This document shows, one piece after another, positions 17,805-26,692 of a DNA stretch of 64,000 nucleotides (position 1 is the first letter of the stretch; every line of letters starts with the position of its first letter). The notes beneath the pieces are model-generated. The model saw only the letters and a list, made by a program, of their open reading frames with translations. It was not told where the DNA came from and did no database searches. The DNA is taken from the NCBI GenBank assembly GCA_947455215.1, contig CANGNA010000011.1, forward strand, positions 17,697-81,696, read 5' to 3'. Position numbers and translations under genes: made by a program. Source of the stretch: Chitinophagaceae bacterium. GTDB taxonomy: Bacteria > Bacteroidota > Bacteroidia > Chitinophagales > Chitinophagaceae.

Positions 17805-18437
17805 GTGTTAGAAATAGGCATATTAGAGAACGACCTGGGTCTTAGGGCCACCATATCCGATTTTATAATTATGGCCATGAGCCATAAGGTGAGCTTTACT
17901 GTTGGCAGTGTTCTAGAAGTAGCAGAATACTGTTCTAAGAGAACTCACCCGGCTATAGTACTTGTAGACATCAATGTTAACGATTCGCGGGGTATTGATA
18001 CCGTAATTGCCATACGAAAAGCAATGCCCGCCACGGAGATGATCGTAATAACCGGCGAATACAAGCAGGAATTCGTTATTAAATGTGTAGAAAATGGCGC
18101 ATCGGGGTTCTTGTATAAGCCCTTTTCTATGCAAAAACTGAAGGAGGCTATTGAAAAAGTAGCCACCATAGGGAGTTATCTTGATGCGATATCGCTTACA
18201 GAACTGATATCATCGTTGCAAAAGCCGGGAACAAATGTGCACCAGAAAATACTGGACACACTTACCCAAAAAGAAGAACCGGTTTTAAAAGGGCTGCTGT
18301 CAGGCAAGTCAGCCAAACAAATAGCCAGCGACCTGTCTGTATCAACCAACACGATCAACTTCCATTTGAAAAATATATATCAAAAATTCAACGTTCACTC
18401 CAAGGCAGAACTGATGAGCAAAGTGCTTTCAGTTTAG
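17805..18437 (+). CDS. NarL/FixJ-type response regulator
   Basis: 210-residue response regulator with a receiver domain (residues 1-120) and a LuxR-type helix-turn-helix output. Receiver residues: ENDLG acidic pocket, phospho-acceptor D in VLVDINVND, T in IVITGEY, K in GFLYKPFS. Output domain: LTQKEEPVLKGLLSGKSAKQIASDLSVSTNTINFHLKNIYQKFNVHSKAEL, the classical LuxR pattern split over residues 150-205. The start is a GTG at 17805; no ATG lies near a sensible receiver start. It is followed 34 bases later by the large PAS kinase gene and is likely in the same transcript, making the kinase its probable partner. Confidence 0.9.
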   Translation: MLEIGILENDLGLRATISDFIIMAMSHKVSFTVGSVLEVAEYCSKRTHPAIVLVDINVNDSRGIDTVIAIRKAMPATEMIVITGEYKQEFVIKCVENGASGFLYKPFSMQKLKEAIEKVATIGSYLDAISLTELISSLQKPGTNVHQKILDTLTQKEEPVLKGLLSGKSAKQIASDLSVSTNTINFHLKNIYQKFNVHSKAELMSKVLSV

Positions 18438-18471
18438 CCGGTAATCGTTAAGGGTAAAACTCAGTAACTGT

Positions 18472-21400
18472 ATGACCAGCCATTTTGAACTGACAGGAGC
18501 GCAACTGGAGCGGCTATATCCATTTTATCTGAGTTTTGACAGCGATTTAAAGATCACCGCCTTCAGCACGCAGTTGAACAAAATAAGCGCGCTGACCACC
18601 GGCAAAAAAGTAACAGACATTTTTGATGTTAAACCCACAGGGTTACTAGAGGGGCACTTTGAAGATATAAACGGACGCTCCTTTCAATTCATAAAAAAGA
18701 CCGATGATAATGCCCGCGAAAGCTCGGTAATGATCAATGGAGAGTTGCTCTTCCTGGAAAGCAACAACCAGCTTTTGGCCCTCGGCACGCCTAATATCTA
18801 TTTTTATAAAGACAGGAAAGAAGTAACACTTGATCAGAACCCGATAACCAACTTCATTTCTGATCTGCAAAAACCTGATGTATCTGCCTCCGGATATAAC
18901 AACGATGCTGCATTAGAGAAACACGTTGTTAAACACAGGATAGGTAATATCGCCGGTATTGCCCTTACTAATGCTGACGGAGCCATCGAATGGGTAAGTA
19001 AGGACTTTGAAACATCAATGGGGCGAACTTTAGAAGACGTTCGTGGCAAACGGCCGCGGGATATCATCTATGGTAAGCAATCTACCTACATCCCGTCCAG
19101 TTTTGTAGATGAAATGGTAAAAAAAAGAGCTGCGTTCTCTTTCGATAATATCGGGTATAACCAATTCGGCAAATCTTTCTGGTTCCGTACCACTGTTCAG
19201 CCCATAATAGATGCCAGCAATAATATAACGGGCAGATATTACACATTTGAAGATATCACAGACCAAAAGATAACGGAGCATGTTTATAAACACAGCTATG
19301 ATCTTTGGCGGTATGCCACAATAGGCTCCGGCGACGGTGTGTGGGGATACGACATCAAGGAACAGCGGCTACAGGTTTCAGACGGATTGAAGGAAATGCT
19401 GGGCTTTACAGCCACTTCAGATCTGACCCTCGATTTTTTCAAATCGATCGTACACCCTGAGGATTTTGCAGAGATATTAAAGACGTTCAGTGCACTGGAT
19501 AACCGCAGCCCGCATTTCAGCTTCGACTTCAGGATCATGCACCAGCAACTGGGCTATCAATACTTCAGGCTACGCGGTATGCTGATGGACGCATTCCCTA
19601 ATGCACCGGCTACATTTTTTGGCACACTCACCAACATACACGCGGAAAAGGAGAAAGACCAGCAGCTGAAGAATGCGGCACTGCGTATGGAAGCTTTGTT
19701 GCAAAACGTGAATTTTGGTGTGCTACTGGAAACGCAAGACAGGAAAGTGAGCCTGGTCAACAACGGTTTGATCAACATATTCAACATGCCTGTTGTGCCG
19801 GAGGCGCTTATTGGAATAGATTGCAGCCAGATGGCCTACCAGCTGGACGATGTTTTTATAGGTGATATTCCCTTCTCCCAAAGAGTGGAAGAAATATTAC
19901 ACCATAAGAAAGCGGTTACCGACGAACTGCTATATACCACCGATAAGCGTGTGCTGGAGCGTGACTATGTACCCATCTTTGTGAACGATGTATACAACGG
20001 CCACCTATGGCGTTATAAAGATGTGACGCAAAGGTTTAAGCTGGAGCATAGTGTAAAAACATCGGATGCAAGGCTAAGCACGCTGATGAACCAGCTAAAA
20101 CAAGCCGTTATCTTTGAAGATCTGGGCCGTAACATTATTTACATGAACGGTAAACTACTGGAAATAGTACGCCGAATAACACCGGTGGTTTTACCGGAGG
20201 GCGCTAAAACAACGGAAGTCCTGAACCGGATAAAAGACATTTTTGAAGATCCGGAAAAAGAGCTGGCGCGAATAGAGACCATTGTTGCCGAACACAAAAA
20301 AGTAGAGAATGATATTGTAAAACTGAGCAACGGCACCACCTTGAGTCGCCTGTTCCTACCATTGACAATAGACTCTGAAGAAACCGGCTATTTGTGGGTA
20401 TATGAAGACATCACAGAATCGCTTGAAGCCCAACAGCAGATCATTGAACAAAAAGAATACTATCATCGTATATTGAACGAGCTGCCAGCAGATATCGTGA
20501 TCCTGAATAACAAAAGACAATTCTCCTTTGCCAACAGATCGGCAATAAAAGACGATACTGTGCGCGAATGGATAATAGGTAAAACCATGTTCGACTATTG
20601 CCAATACCGGAACATTGATATTTCCCTGGCCATTGAAAGAGAGCAGATATTCAAGCAGGTACTTAAAGAAATGAAAGCCCATACGGTTTTTGATCATTAC
20701 AACGCCGGCACCGACAAGGAAAAATATATCATGCGTGTACTGCATCCGTTCATGTCTCCGGATGAAAAAATAGAGTTCCTGGTTGCTTATGGCACAGACA
20801 TAACCGAACAACGAAAAAACCAAAAACGAGCGGAACAGCAAGAGCATAATATAAGAACACTACTCAATGTAACGACCGATGGCATCTTTACCTGCGACAG
20901 CAACCTGTTCATATTGTTCGGCAACCCATCTTTTGAAGAGATAACGGGAATAAGGCATGCAGATAAGCAGCACCGTTTCCCCGACCTGGTAGCCGCAGGA
21001 GACCATAATAAGATAACAAGACTGATAGAGATGGTGGAAGCGGGGCATGAGCCCGACACCACCTATGTGGCACTTGCCGTAGCAGGCGAAACGCGATATG
21101 TAGACGTCGCCTTTATTATCTCACCAGACAATAGCGAGGGATACAGGTATATAGGTAAGATCACCGATATAACCGAACGCCTGACCAAGGAGCAGAATCT
21201 GAACGAGATAATAGAGAAAGAACGTGAGCTGAGCCAATCTAAATCACGATTCATCAGGATCACATCGCATGAGCTAAGAACTCCGCTGGCCATAATACAG
21301 GCCAATGCTGAACTGCTGCAATTGATACAAACAATGCCTGAGACAGAACAATCTGTAGCGAGGCAGCCGATCATGCTGAGCAGGATCACCAAGGAGGTGA

Positions 21401-21939
21401 TACACATGACAGAGATACTGAACCAGCTGATGATGGTAAGTCGTATTGAGACCGGCAAGCTGGACTTTGTACCGGAGCAGGTAGACCTGCGAAAAGTGAT
21501 CATTGACATTGCAGCCGATCTGTACCAACCCAGCAACGATGGCAGATCCCTGGTAACAGAAACCCCTGATACTGATGTGCTGGTGAACGTGGATGTAAAA
21601 CTGCTGAGGCATGCTATAGTGAACCTTGCCAGCAACGCATTCAAATACTCTGTACAGTCGAAAGAAAGCCCGATACTGCGCATACTGGACCATGGAGATA
21701 AAGCGATCATAGAAGTGCAGGACTTCGGCATAGGTATCCCGACCGAAGACCAGGGTAAACTCTTTTCTACTTTCTTCAGGGCAGGTAATACCGGGGCCAT
21801 CAATGGTTCGGGCCTTGGGTTGACCATAGTAGATTACGCAGTAAGCCTGCATGGCGGTAAAATAGAGTTTACCAGCGTGGTAAACGTAGGAACAACATTC
21901 AGAATAATATTAAATAAAAACACGACAGTTGGCAAATAA
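18472..21939 (+). CDS. Multi-PAS sensor histidine kinase, HNOBA-like N-terminus
   Basis: 1155-residue hybrid-free histidine kinase with no signal peptide or membrane helix, so probably cytosolic. Residues 1-140 (YPFYLSFDSDLKITAF, GKKVTDIFDVKP, GELLFLESNNQLLALGTPNI) resemble the HNOBA domain that accompanies haem-NO sensors; this is a pattern reading, not a search result. Several PAS/PAC units follow (for example GLTNADGAIEWVSKDFETSMG, YFRLRGMLMDAFPN with GTLTNIHAEKEKD, ADIVILNNKRQFSFANRSA, TTDGIFTCDSNLFILFGNPSFEEITG). HisKA has the phospho-accepting His933 in RITSHELRTPLAII. The ATPase shows NLASNAFKYSV, DFGIGIP and GSGLGLTIVDYAVSLHGG. The stop overlaps the next receiver gene by 11 bases, so the two are coupled. 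Signal unknown: NO, redox or small molecules are possibilities. Confidence 0.92.
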   Translation: MTSHFELTGAQLERLYPFYLSFDSDLKITAFSTQLNKISALTTGKKVTDIFDVKPTGLLEGHFEDINGRSFQFIKKTDDNARESSVMINGELLFLESNNQLLALGTPNIYFYKDRKEVTLDQNPITNFISDLQKPDVSASGYNNDAALEKHVVKHRIGNIAGIALTNADGAIEWVSKDFETSMGRTLEDVRGKRPRDIIYGKQSTYIPSSFVDEMVKKRAAFSFDNIGYNQFGKSFWFRTTVQPIIDASNNITGRYYTFEDITDQKITEHVYKHSYDLWRYATIGSGDGVWGYDIKEQRLQVSDGLKEMLGFTATSDLTLDFFKSIVHPEDFAEILKTFSALDNRSPHFSFDFRIMHQQLGYQYFRLRGMLMDAFPNAPATFFGTLTNIHAEKEKDQQLKNAALRMEALLQNVNFGVLLETQDRKVSLVNNGLINIFNMPVVPEALIGIDCSQMAYQLDDVFIGDIPFSQRVEEILHHKKAVTDELLYTTDKRVLERDYVPIFVNDVYNGHLWRYKDVTQRFKLEHSVKTSDARLSTLMNQLKQAVIFEDLGRNIIYMNGKLLEIVRRITPVVLPEGAKTTEVLNRIKDIFEDPEKELARIETIVAEHKKVENDIVKLSNGTTLSRLFLPLTIDSEETGYLWVYEDITESLEAQQQIIEQKEYYHRILNELPADIVILNNKRQFSFANRSAIKDDTVREWIIGKTMFDYCQYRNIDISLAIEREQIFKQVLKEMKAHTVFDHYNAGTDKEKYIMRVLHPFMSPDEKIEFLVAYGTDITEQRKNQKRAEQQEHNIRTLLNVTTDGIFTCDSNLFILFGNPSFEEITGIRHADKQHRFPDLVAAGDHNKITRLIEMVEAGHEPDTTYVALAVAGETRYVDVAFIISPDNSEGYRYIGKITDITERLTKEQNLNEIIEKERELSQSKSRFIRITSHELRTPLAIIQANAELLQLIQTMPETEQSVARQPIMLSRITKEVIHMTEILNQLMMVSRIETGKLDFVPEQVDLRKVIIDIAADLYQPSNDGRSLVTETPDTDVLVNVDVKLLRHAIVNLASNAFKYSVQSKESPILRILDHGDKAIIEVQDFGIGIPTEDQGKLFSTFFRAGNTGAINGSGLGLTIVDYAVSLHGGKIEFTSVVNVGTTFRIILNKNTTVGK

Positions 21940-22321
21940 TATACTGATCATAGAAGATGAGATGGCGCTGCTGGAGTCCCTTACCTTGCTCTTTGACATG
22001 AGCGGCTTCACCGTTACCACAGCCTCCAATGGCAGCGACGCAATAGCTATACTGGACAAGGAGGATCACCATCCTGAAGTGATCATCTGCGATGTGAATT
22101 TACCCGATATGCCCGGGCACGACATACTGAAACACCTCCGCCAACATAAGACCAAAAGTACTACCCCATTTATATTCTTATCTGCCTTTGCAGATAAAAA
22201 CGATGTACAACTGGGTCTGAATATGGGTGCCGATGAATATGTGACCAAACCATTTCATATACAGGATCTGCTGAACACCGTAAACGCTATGCTGGCCAAA
22301 CGGAGAGCAGATAGAAAATAA
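21929..22321 (+). CDS. Single-domain response regulator
   Basis: 130-residue stand-alone receiver (CheY-like) with no output domain. Seen: acidic pair in IIEDEM, phospho-acceptor D in VIICDVNLPDMPG, T/S in FIFLSAFAD, K in DEYVTKPFH. It begins with TTG at 21929, eleven bases inside the end of the kinase gene; the reading from this TTG (MANNILIIEDE) gives the canonical receiver start and no ATG fits. The overlap points to translational coupling and a 1:1 relation with the kinase. It may pass phosphate on to the NarL- or OmpR-type regulators upstream or act by protein contact. Confidence 0.9.
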   Translation: MANNILIIEDEMALLESLTLLFDMSGFTVTTASNGSDAIAILDKEDHHPEVIICDVNLPDMPGHDILKHLRQHKTKSTTPFIFLSAFADKNDVQLGLNMGADEYVTKPFHIQDLLNTVNAMLAKRRADRK

Positions 22322-22362
22322 AGGGCTAATCCACTAATGGTGCCTATAATAGAAAGATTTGC

Positions 22363-22370
22363 TACCTTTG
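22363..22370 (+). promoter_or_regulatory. -7 box of tRNA-Arg
   Basis: TACCTTTG is a perfect match to the Bacteroidota -7 consensus TAnnTTTG and lies 48 bases before the mature tRNA. No clear TTG is placed at -33. Confidence 0.55.
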
Positions 22371-22417
22371 CGGTCCGTAATGAACAACGGTGTATATCGT
22401 TGTTGTTTCCAGCAGCC

Positions 22418-22491
22418 GGTCCGGTAGCTCAGCTGGATAGAGCACCAGCCTTCTAAGCTGGGGGTCATTGGTTCGAATCCAATCCGGATCA
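22418..22491 (+). tRNA. tRNA-Arg (anticodon TCT)
   Basis: 74 bases from the first acceptor base to the discriminator A. Acceptor GGTCCGG pairs with CCGGATC (one G-T). D-arm region TAGCTCAGCTGGATAGAGC; anticodon stem CCAGC/GCTGG with loop CTTCTAA, anticodon TCT at 22452-22454, decoding AGA/AGG; T-arm ATTGG-TTCGAAT-CCAAT. CCA is not encoded. Followed by a terminator. Confidence 0.97.
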
Positions 22492-22500
22492 CAGAAAAAG

Positions 22501-22535
22501 AAAAGCCGCTGGTAGTCAGTGGCTTTTTACTTTTC
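22501..22535 (+). terminator. Terminator after tRNA-Arg
   Basis: AAAAGCCGCTG (22501-22511) pairs with CAGTGGCTTTT (22517-22527), one G-T pair, followed by TACTTTT. Confidence 0.85.
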
Positions 22536-22609
22536 AGACAATCAATAGCCATCCGTACAAGGCTATGCGATATACAGGATCAGTTGCTAATAAGGCTTTA
22601 CAGGCCGCT

Positions 22610-23614
22610 CTAATGCCTAATTTCTATTAATTGTTGCCGGGATATAATGGTTCCTGATATCCTGACCAGGTATTGTCCATTTGCAAGACCACTTACATTT
22701 AGTTGCATATCACCGCTACTACTTGTTTTGACAGCAGTCAGCACTACCCTGCCTAACAGATCGAGTAATTGAATGCTATATTCCTGTAGCATATTTCCAC
22801 CCGATCTTATGTTTAAGAAGTCCGTTGCCGGTGCAGGATAGATATGCCATGTATCGCCTTTGTCGGCAATGGTCTCGATTCCGGTTGCTATTGCACATGT
22901 CGAGTCCGAATTGGGCCAGTTGGTGTTGATACCAGAAGAACAAGATTGCAATGGTGCCACAAAATATGGCCGGGCACCCCGGTTACTAAAACAACCAAAG
23001 AATTCTATATTATTGATACACTCCCGGTGAAAGGGCGGATAGAACGCACCAAGGCTGCCAACACCCTGCAAAAATGTATACATATATTCACCGTAAGCAG
23101 ATTGGCTTGTGGTTTTCATAGTAAATAGCTTATGCATATATCCGTTGATCACTACGGTATCAACACGATAAACGCTGTCAGGCGAACCGGCAGATGGCAC
23201 CCAGCCATAAACCCCGGTTATTGAAAATGGTGGCGTAAACGTATCGCCAACCTGCAAATTATAATCAAACAGCACAGTATTGATGGCGGTATCCAGCATT
23301 GGCGACCAGCCATATATTTTATTGGCGGAGGTATCCTCTCTAACCCAAATATTTGCTGTTGCAATGGAATAAGAACCGCACGAGAAAGATGGCAAATGAA
23401 CACAGACATCTTCTATTGGCCTGAAATGGGCACCATAAATTACAGTATCCGCACCATATGACAGCTGCCTGCGATAAGCACAAACATAAGAGCCATCGTA
23501 GTTGGCACCGGTAAATGTCCAGTGATTAGTAGTATCGGTAAACCTGATCTGTTGTGCATGACCCGGGAACGGCAAGCACGCACAGAGTACAATAAAAAGG
23601 GTCAGTATCCTCAT
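22610..23614 (-). CDS. Secreted protein with T9SS type A sorting domain
   Basis: 334-residue secreted protein of unknown role. The ATG at 23614 gives signal peptide MRILTLFIVLCACLPFPGHAQ. The mature part (about 25-250) is beta-rich with many Tyr/Trp and paired Cys and shows no catalytic pattern that I recognise. The last 80 residues are a T9SS type A domain: WHIYPAPATDFLNI, SIQLLDLLGRVVLTA, LANGQYLVRI and the basic end LIEIRH. Export through the type IX system to the surface or medium is therefore expected. It stands alone, convergent with the tRNA. Confidence 0.85.
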   Translation of the reverse strand: MRILTLFIVLCACLPFPGHAQQIRFTDTTNHWTFTGANYDGSYVCAYRRQLSYGADTVIYGAHFRPIEDVCVHLPSFSCGSYSIATANIWVREDTSANKIYGWSPMLDTAINTVLFDYNLQVGDTFTPPFSITGVYGWVPSAGSPDSVYRVDTVVINGYMHKLFTMKTTSQSAYGEYMYTFLQGVGSLGAFYPPFHRECINNIEFFGCFSNRGARPYFVAPLQSCSSGINTNWPNSDSTCAIATGIETIADKGDTWHIYPAPATDFLNIRSGGNMLQEYSIQLLDLLGRVVLTAVKTSSSGDMQLNVSGLANGQYLVRISGTIISRQQLIEIRH

Positions 23615-23718
23615 TTTAACTACCATTTACTATACTGGACGAGAATTTATGATAAATCGTTAGTAAGCAATCTGTTAACGAACATTATGCTACATCTGTA
23701 AGACATCAAACACCCCTA

Positions 23719-25431
23719 CTACATTCCATTCCTCTTATACACATCATACCCCTCAGCCGTATGCTTCAGTAAGGTAAAGCGGCTGGCCATATTTGCGGGC
23801 ATGGGCTCATCTTTATAATGGATATAATAATCCTCAGTGCCCGATGGACATAGCGTGACCTTGTACCCATCTTTATTACCAAAATAATAATAGAATACAC
23901 TCCACTCAGACACAGCTATGGTGCTGCTCTTACCAATAGCAGCTAATTCAGTGCGAACGTGCTGGTTGGTGGTCACTTCTTCTGAAAAATTCCTGGGCAG
24001 TACACACCAGTTGTATTGGTTAATGCAAAGCAGGATAACAGGTACTGTTACCACACCAGCGACCAGCCAGTTACGTAGTGCACTCTGCCGGATACGCGCC
24101 ACCACAGCAGACACCATTGTGTAAAAAGTATACACAATAATGGCCAGCGAAAAGCTGTAGTGCAATACCATATTGCGGATAAACGGCATGCGCTGCATTT
24201 TAAAGATGAGCACACCCCACCCCAGCCATAGCAGGATGTAGAACAAACTGATCAACCTATCTGCCTTTTTATGAGAGAATAATAGCAGCACCGGCAGTAG
24301 GAACAACACCAGGTGGATATAATGGTCCTGCTCTATCAGGCTGGATGTAATGGCATTCACATACATCTTTAGCGACACATAAAAATCGGGCAGAAAGGCG
24401 GTGTAATCTTTGTTACCTGACTGCACATATTCGTTATGCACAAAGGCATCTACTCCCGAAAAACACAACGCCGGCAGGTAGAAAAGATACGTACCTGCTA
24501 TTACTATACCGGCATGCAGGCATAACTGAATATCCACCTTCCGGTTGTATAGCTGTATGCAGGCAATGAATAGCATTTGGGAAAAGAAGATGTAGAGGTA
24601 AGTAGGCACACAGGCAAAGCCAGCCATTGACGCAATGACAAACCACCTTAATGACGCTTTACCGGCAGACAGTACATAACTGAACAATGCTGCGAATGCA
24701 CCCCAGGCAAAGAATAGCTGTAACTCATACCCCCTACCCTCCTGCGCCAATAAGAAGGTAGACAGTTGCAATGCCAGGGGAAGCGTCATGACCACAGACA
24801 ACCATTTATTACCCGTTTGTCGTACCATCCATACGTAGGCAACGCATAACATGCCCACGTAAGAAAGGAACGATATAGCCCTGCCGGTGATCACCGCATC
24901 GGTATGCAGCAATGAAGAAAGCACATTGTTGAGCAAGTTGAAAAAGATATGATTGTTGGGCAACATATAGTAGCTCCACGTACGGAACAGTGATGTGCCT
25001 GCACAGAAAGTTGCTGAAAATATCTCATCGCCTGTAATACCCGTTTGCTGCTGTGCGTAACACCACAGGCTGATAGCAGGCACCAACAATACAGCTACAG
25101 GCCAGTAGGAACGCAAGTTTGTAACATGAGTTTTGGATGCGGGTGTATGTTTCTTATACCGCCACAACATGTAGCCGAGCAACAGCATATTCAATACTAT
25201 GCCCGCCATGGCCAGTACATTCCCCTCATGCTTTACGTGCTCTGTAAAGTACTGCGCTGCAAACTCCTTGCTATGATAAAAGCATCCATCTGCGGGATAA
25301 AAGACGCGTTGTAAGCTATCCCTGCTACTGCACAGGTAAAACACCAGCAACACCAACTGGGCTACCAGAACGGTAGCTGAAGCAATATATAGCGCTTTTG
25401 TTTTACTGATATGTTGTAATAGTATTTTCAG
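23719..25431 (-). CDS. Membrane glycosyltransferase-like protein (GT39-type layout)
   Basis: Multi-spanning membrane protein, about 570 residues, with the layout of ArnT/GT39-type lipid-linked sugar transferases: a first helix, an extracytoplasmic loop with an acidic pair (QQTGITGDEIFSATF), then some ten more helices and a soluble C-terminus. It could add sugars to envelope polymers, but no acceptor is known. The start is uncertain. The first standard start codon is TTG at 25356, in the middle of the first membrane helix. The same frame stays open upstream to a TAG near 25440 and encodes KTKALYIASATVLVAQL, completing that helix, with a CTG at 25431 as the only near-start codon. I give the longer extent; the start may be CTG or may have been lost. 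Confidence 0.72.
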   Translation of the reverse strand: MKILLQHISKTKALYIASATVLVAQLVLLVFYLCSSRDSLQRVFYPADGCFYHSKEFAAQYFTEHVKHEGNVLAMAGIVLNMLLLGYMLWRYKKHTPASKTHVTNLRSYWPVAVLLVPAISLWCYAQQQTGITGDEIFSATFCAGTSLFRTWSYYMLPNNHIFFNLLNNVLSSLLHTDAVITGRAISFLSYVGMLCVAYVWMVRQTGNKWLSVVMTLPLALQLSTFLLAQEGRGYELQLFFAWGAFAALFSYVLSAGKASLRWFVIASMAGFACVPTYLYIFFSQMLFIACIQLYNRKVDIQLCLHAGIVIAGTYLFYLPALCFSGVDAFVHNEYVQSGNKDYTAFLPDFYVSLKMYVNAITSSLIEQDHYIHLVLFLLPVLLLFSHKKADRLISLFYILLWLGWGVLIFKMQRMPFIRNMVLHYSFSLAIIVYTFYTMVSAVVARIRQSALRNWLVAGVVTVPVILLCINQYNWCVLPRNFSEEVTTNQHVRTELAAIGKSSTIAVSEWSVFYYYFGNKDGYKVTLCPSGTEDYYIHYKDEPMPANMASRFTLLKHTAEGYDVYKRNGM

Positions 25432-25485
25432 ATGTTTGAATGGCTAGATAACGCCAACGGCGACAAATATATCTGTTTTGCTGCA

Positions 25486-25998
25486 TTAGGAGAGGTCTCG
25501 CTCAAACAACAACAACTCTTCATCATCACCTGGGAAAGTAAACGGCCCCTTTGCTGTTAGCCCTAGGCGGGTGAGGAGCTTTATAGAGGGTGTGTTGGCA
25601 GGCAAGGTAATGGCACATATAGCGGGCAGCTGCAGGGTGTGTACAGCGTAGTCCATAACGGCTATCGAGGATTCATAGGCATAGCCATGCTCCTGGTGTT
25701 GCGGCATAAAGGCAAAGCCTATATCAGCGTTTTGCAGTGCAGGGCGTTTGGCTAGTCCGCAAATACCTATGGGTTCCACGGTAGCCTTCAGGCACACCAG
25801 GTAAAAGCCGAAGCCGTGTTCGGCATAGCTTTTCAGCGCGCCGTTGGCTATGTACGCTGCGGCATCTGCTTCGGTATGTATATTACGGTCGCCTATATTT
25901 TTCAGCCAGCCTTCACTGTTCATCAATTGCAGGATGAAGGGGGCATCGGCTATGGTCTGTTCTCTTATTATAAGTCTGGGTGTGGTTATTGGTGTCAT
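25486..25998 (-). CDS. GNAT-family acetyltransferase
   Basis: 170-residue N-acetyltransferase of the RimJ/RimL type. The ATG at 25998 gives MTPITTPRLIIREQTIAD, the usual opening of this family; a longer reading adds seven residues. Acetyl-CoA-binding motif region seen as IGICGLAKRP, DIGFAFMPQHQEHGYAYESSIAVMDYA and the Asn-containing LPANTPSIKLLTRLGLTAKG. Substrate (protein N-terminus, small amine) is unknown. It is followed at no distance by moaE on the same strand upstream, spaced 21 bases, so it may be the tail of that unit. Confidence 0.88.
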   Translation of the reverse strand: MTPITTPRLIIREQTIADAPFILQLMNSEGWLKNIGDRNIHTEADAAAYIANGALKSYAEHGFGFYLVCLKATVEPIGICGLAKRPALQNADIGFAFMPQHQEHGYAYESSIAVMDYAVHTLQLPAICAITLPANTPSIKLLTRLGLTAKGPFTFPGDDEELLLFERDLS

Positions 25999-26019
25999 GG
26001 TGTGGTATAATATAAACAA

Positions 26020-26436
26020 TTACGGATGGGCAGCTACCCATACTTCGCCATCCTCAAAAAACTCTTTCTTCCAGATGGGTACTGTCTGTTTTAGCGTATC
26101 TATGATATAGAGGCAGGCAGCAAAGGCAGCATCCCTGTGTGCCGCCGATACAGCTATGACCACCGGCACCTCGCCCACCTCCAGCCTTCCGGTACGGTGG
26201 TGCAGCACTAGCCTGTGCAGCGGCCATTGTTCTGTGGCACTGGCCACTATCTTCTGCATCTCCATTATGGCCATAGATTCGTATGCTTCAAACTCCAGCC
26301 ACAGTACTGTTTTGCCCTTGGTATGATCGCGCACGGTGCCTATGAACACATCTATACCACCCGCCTGCGGTGTCATTACGGCACTGATGCAGGCGTTGAT
26401 ATCTAATGGATCGTTTGTTAGTCGGATGTCTGTCAT
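26020..26436 (-). CDS. moaE: Molybdopterin synthase catalytic subunit
   Basis: 138-residue large subunit of molybdopterin synthase, which with MoaD turns cyclic pyranopterin monophosphate into molybdopterin by adding two sulfurs. Seen: GGIDVFIGTVRDHTKGKTVLWLEFEAY, the RTGRLEVGEVPVVIAVSAAHRDAAF core with the conserved His-Arg, and the active-site Lys region PIWKKEFFEDGEVWV. Length is standard. It lies 11 bases behind moaD on the same strand. The earlier pathway genes (moaA, moaC) are not in this window. Confidence 0.95.
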   Translation of the reverse strand: MTDIRLTNDPLDINACISAVMTPQAGGIDVFIGTVRDHTKGKTVLWLEFEAYESMAIMEMQKIVASATEQWPLHRLVLHHRTGRLEVGEVPVVIAVSAAHRDAAFAACLYIIDTLKQTVPIWKKEFFEDGEVWVAAHP

Positions 26437-26447
26437 GTGGTAGTGTG

Positions 26448-26690
26448 TTAGCCGCCGCTTACAGGTGGTATGATAGCGATCTCATCGGTGGGTTGTAAGG
26501 TGCGGGTATTGGCAGCATACTCATTATTCACCGCCACCATGTAGGTAGCCAGCTGGCCCAGCCTCGGGTATTGCTTTTCCAGCGCGCTACGCATATCGGC
26601 CACGGTAGCCGCATTGCCCAGGGGCAGGCTTACCTGGCCGCTGCCGAATATCTCGCGGGCAATACCAAACCCCAATATATTAATATCCAT
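26448..26690 (-). CDS. moaD: Molybdopterin synthase sulfur carrier subunit
   Basis: 80-residue ubiquitin-fold sulfur carrier. The protein starts MDINILGFGIAREIFG and ends in the diagnostic Gly-Gly (IAIIPPVSGG), which is adenylated and thiocarboxylated to supply sulfur to MoaE. The interior shows LEKQYPRLG and VAVNNEYA, standard for MoaD. It is packed between the TauE-like gene (2-base gap) and moaE (11-base gap), so the three are probably one transcript. Confidence 0.94.
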   Translation of the reverse strand: MDINILGFGIAREIFGSGQVSLPLGNAATVADMRSALEKQYPRLGQLATYMVAVNNEYAANTRTLQPTDEIAIIPPVSGG

Positions 26691-26692
26691 AA

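Noticed and set aside
22418..22491. tRNA gene as an integration site with an adjacent island
   Set aside because: No integrase gene and no repeated 3' tRNA end is found in the flanking sequence.
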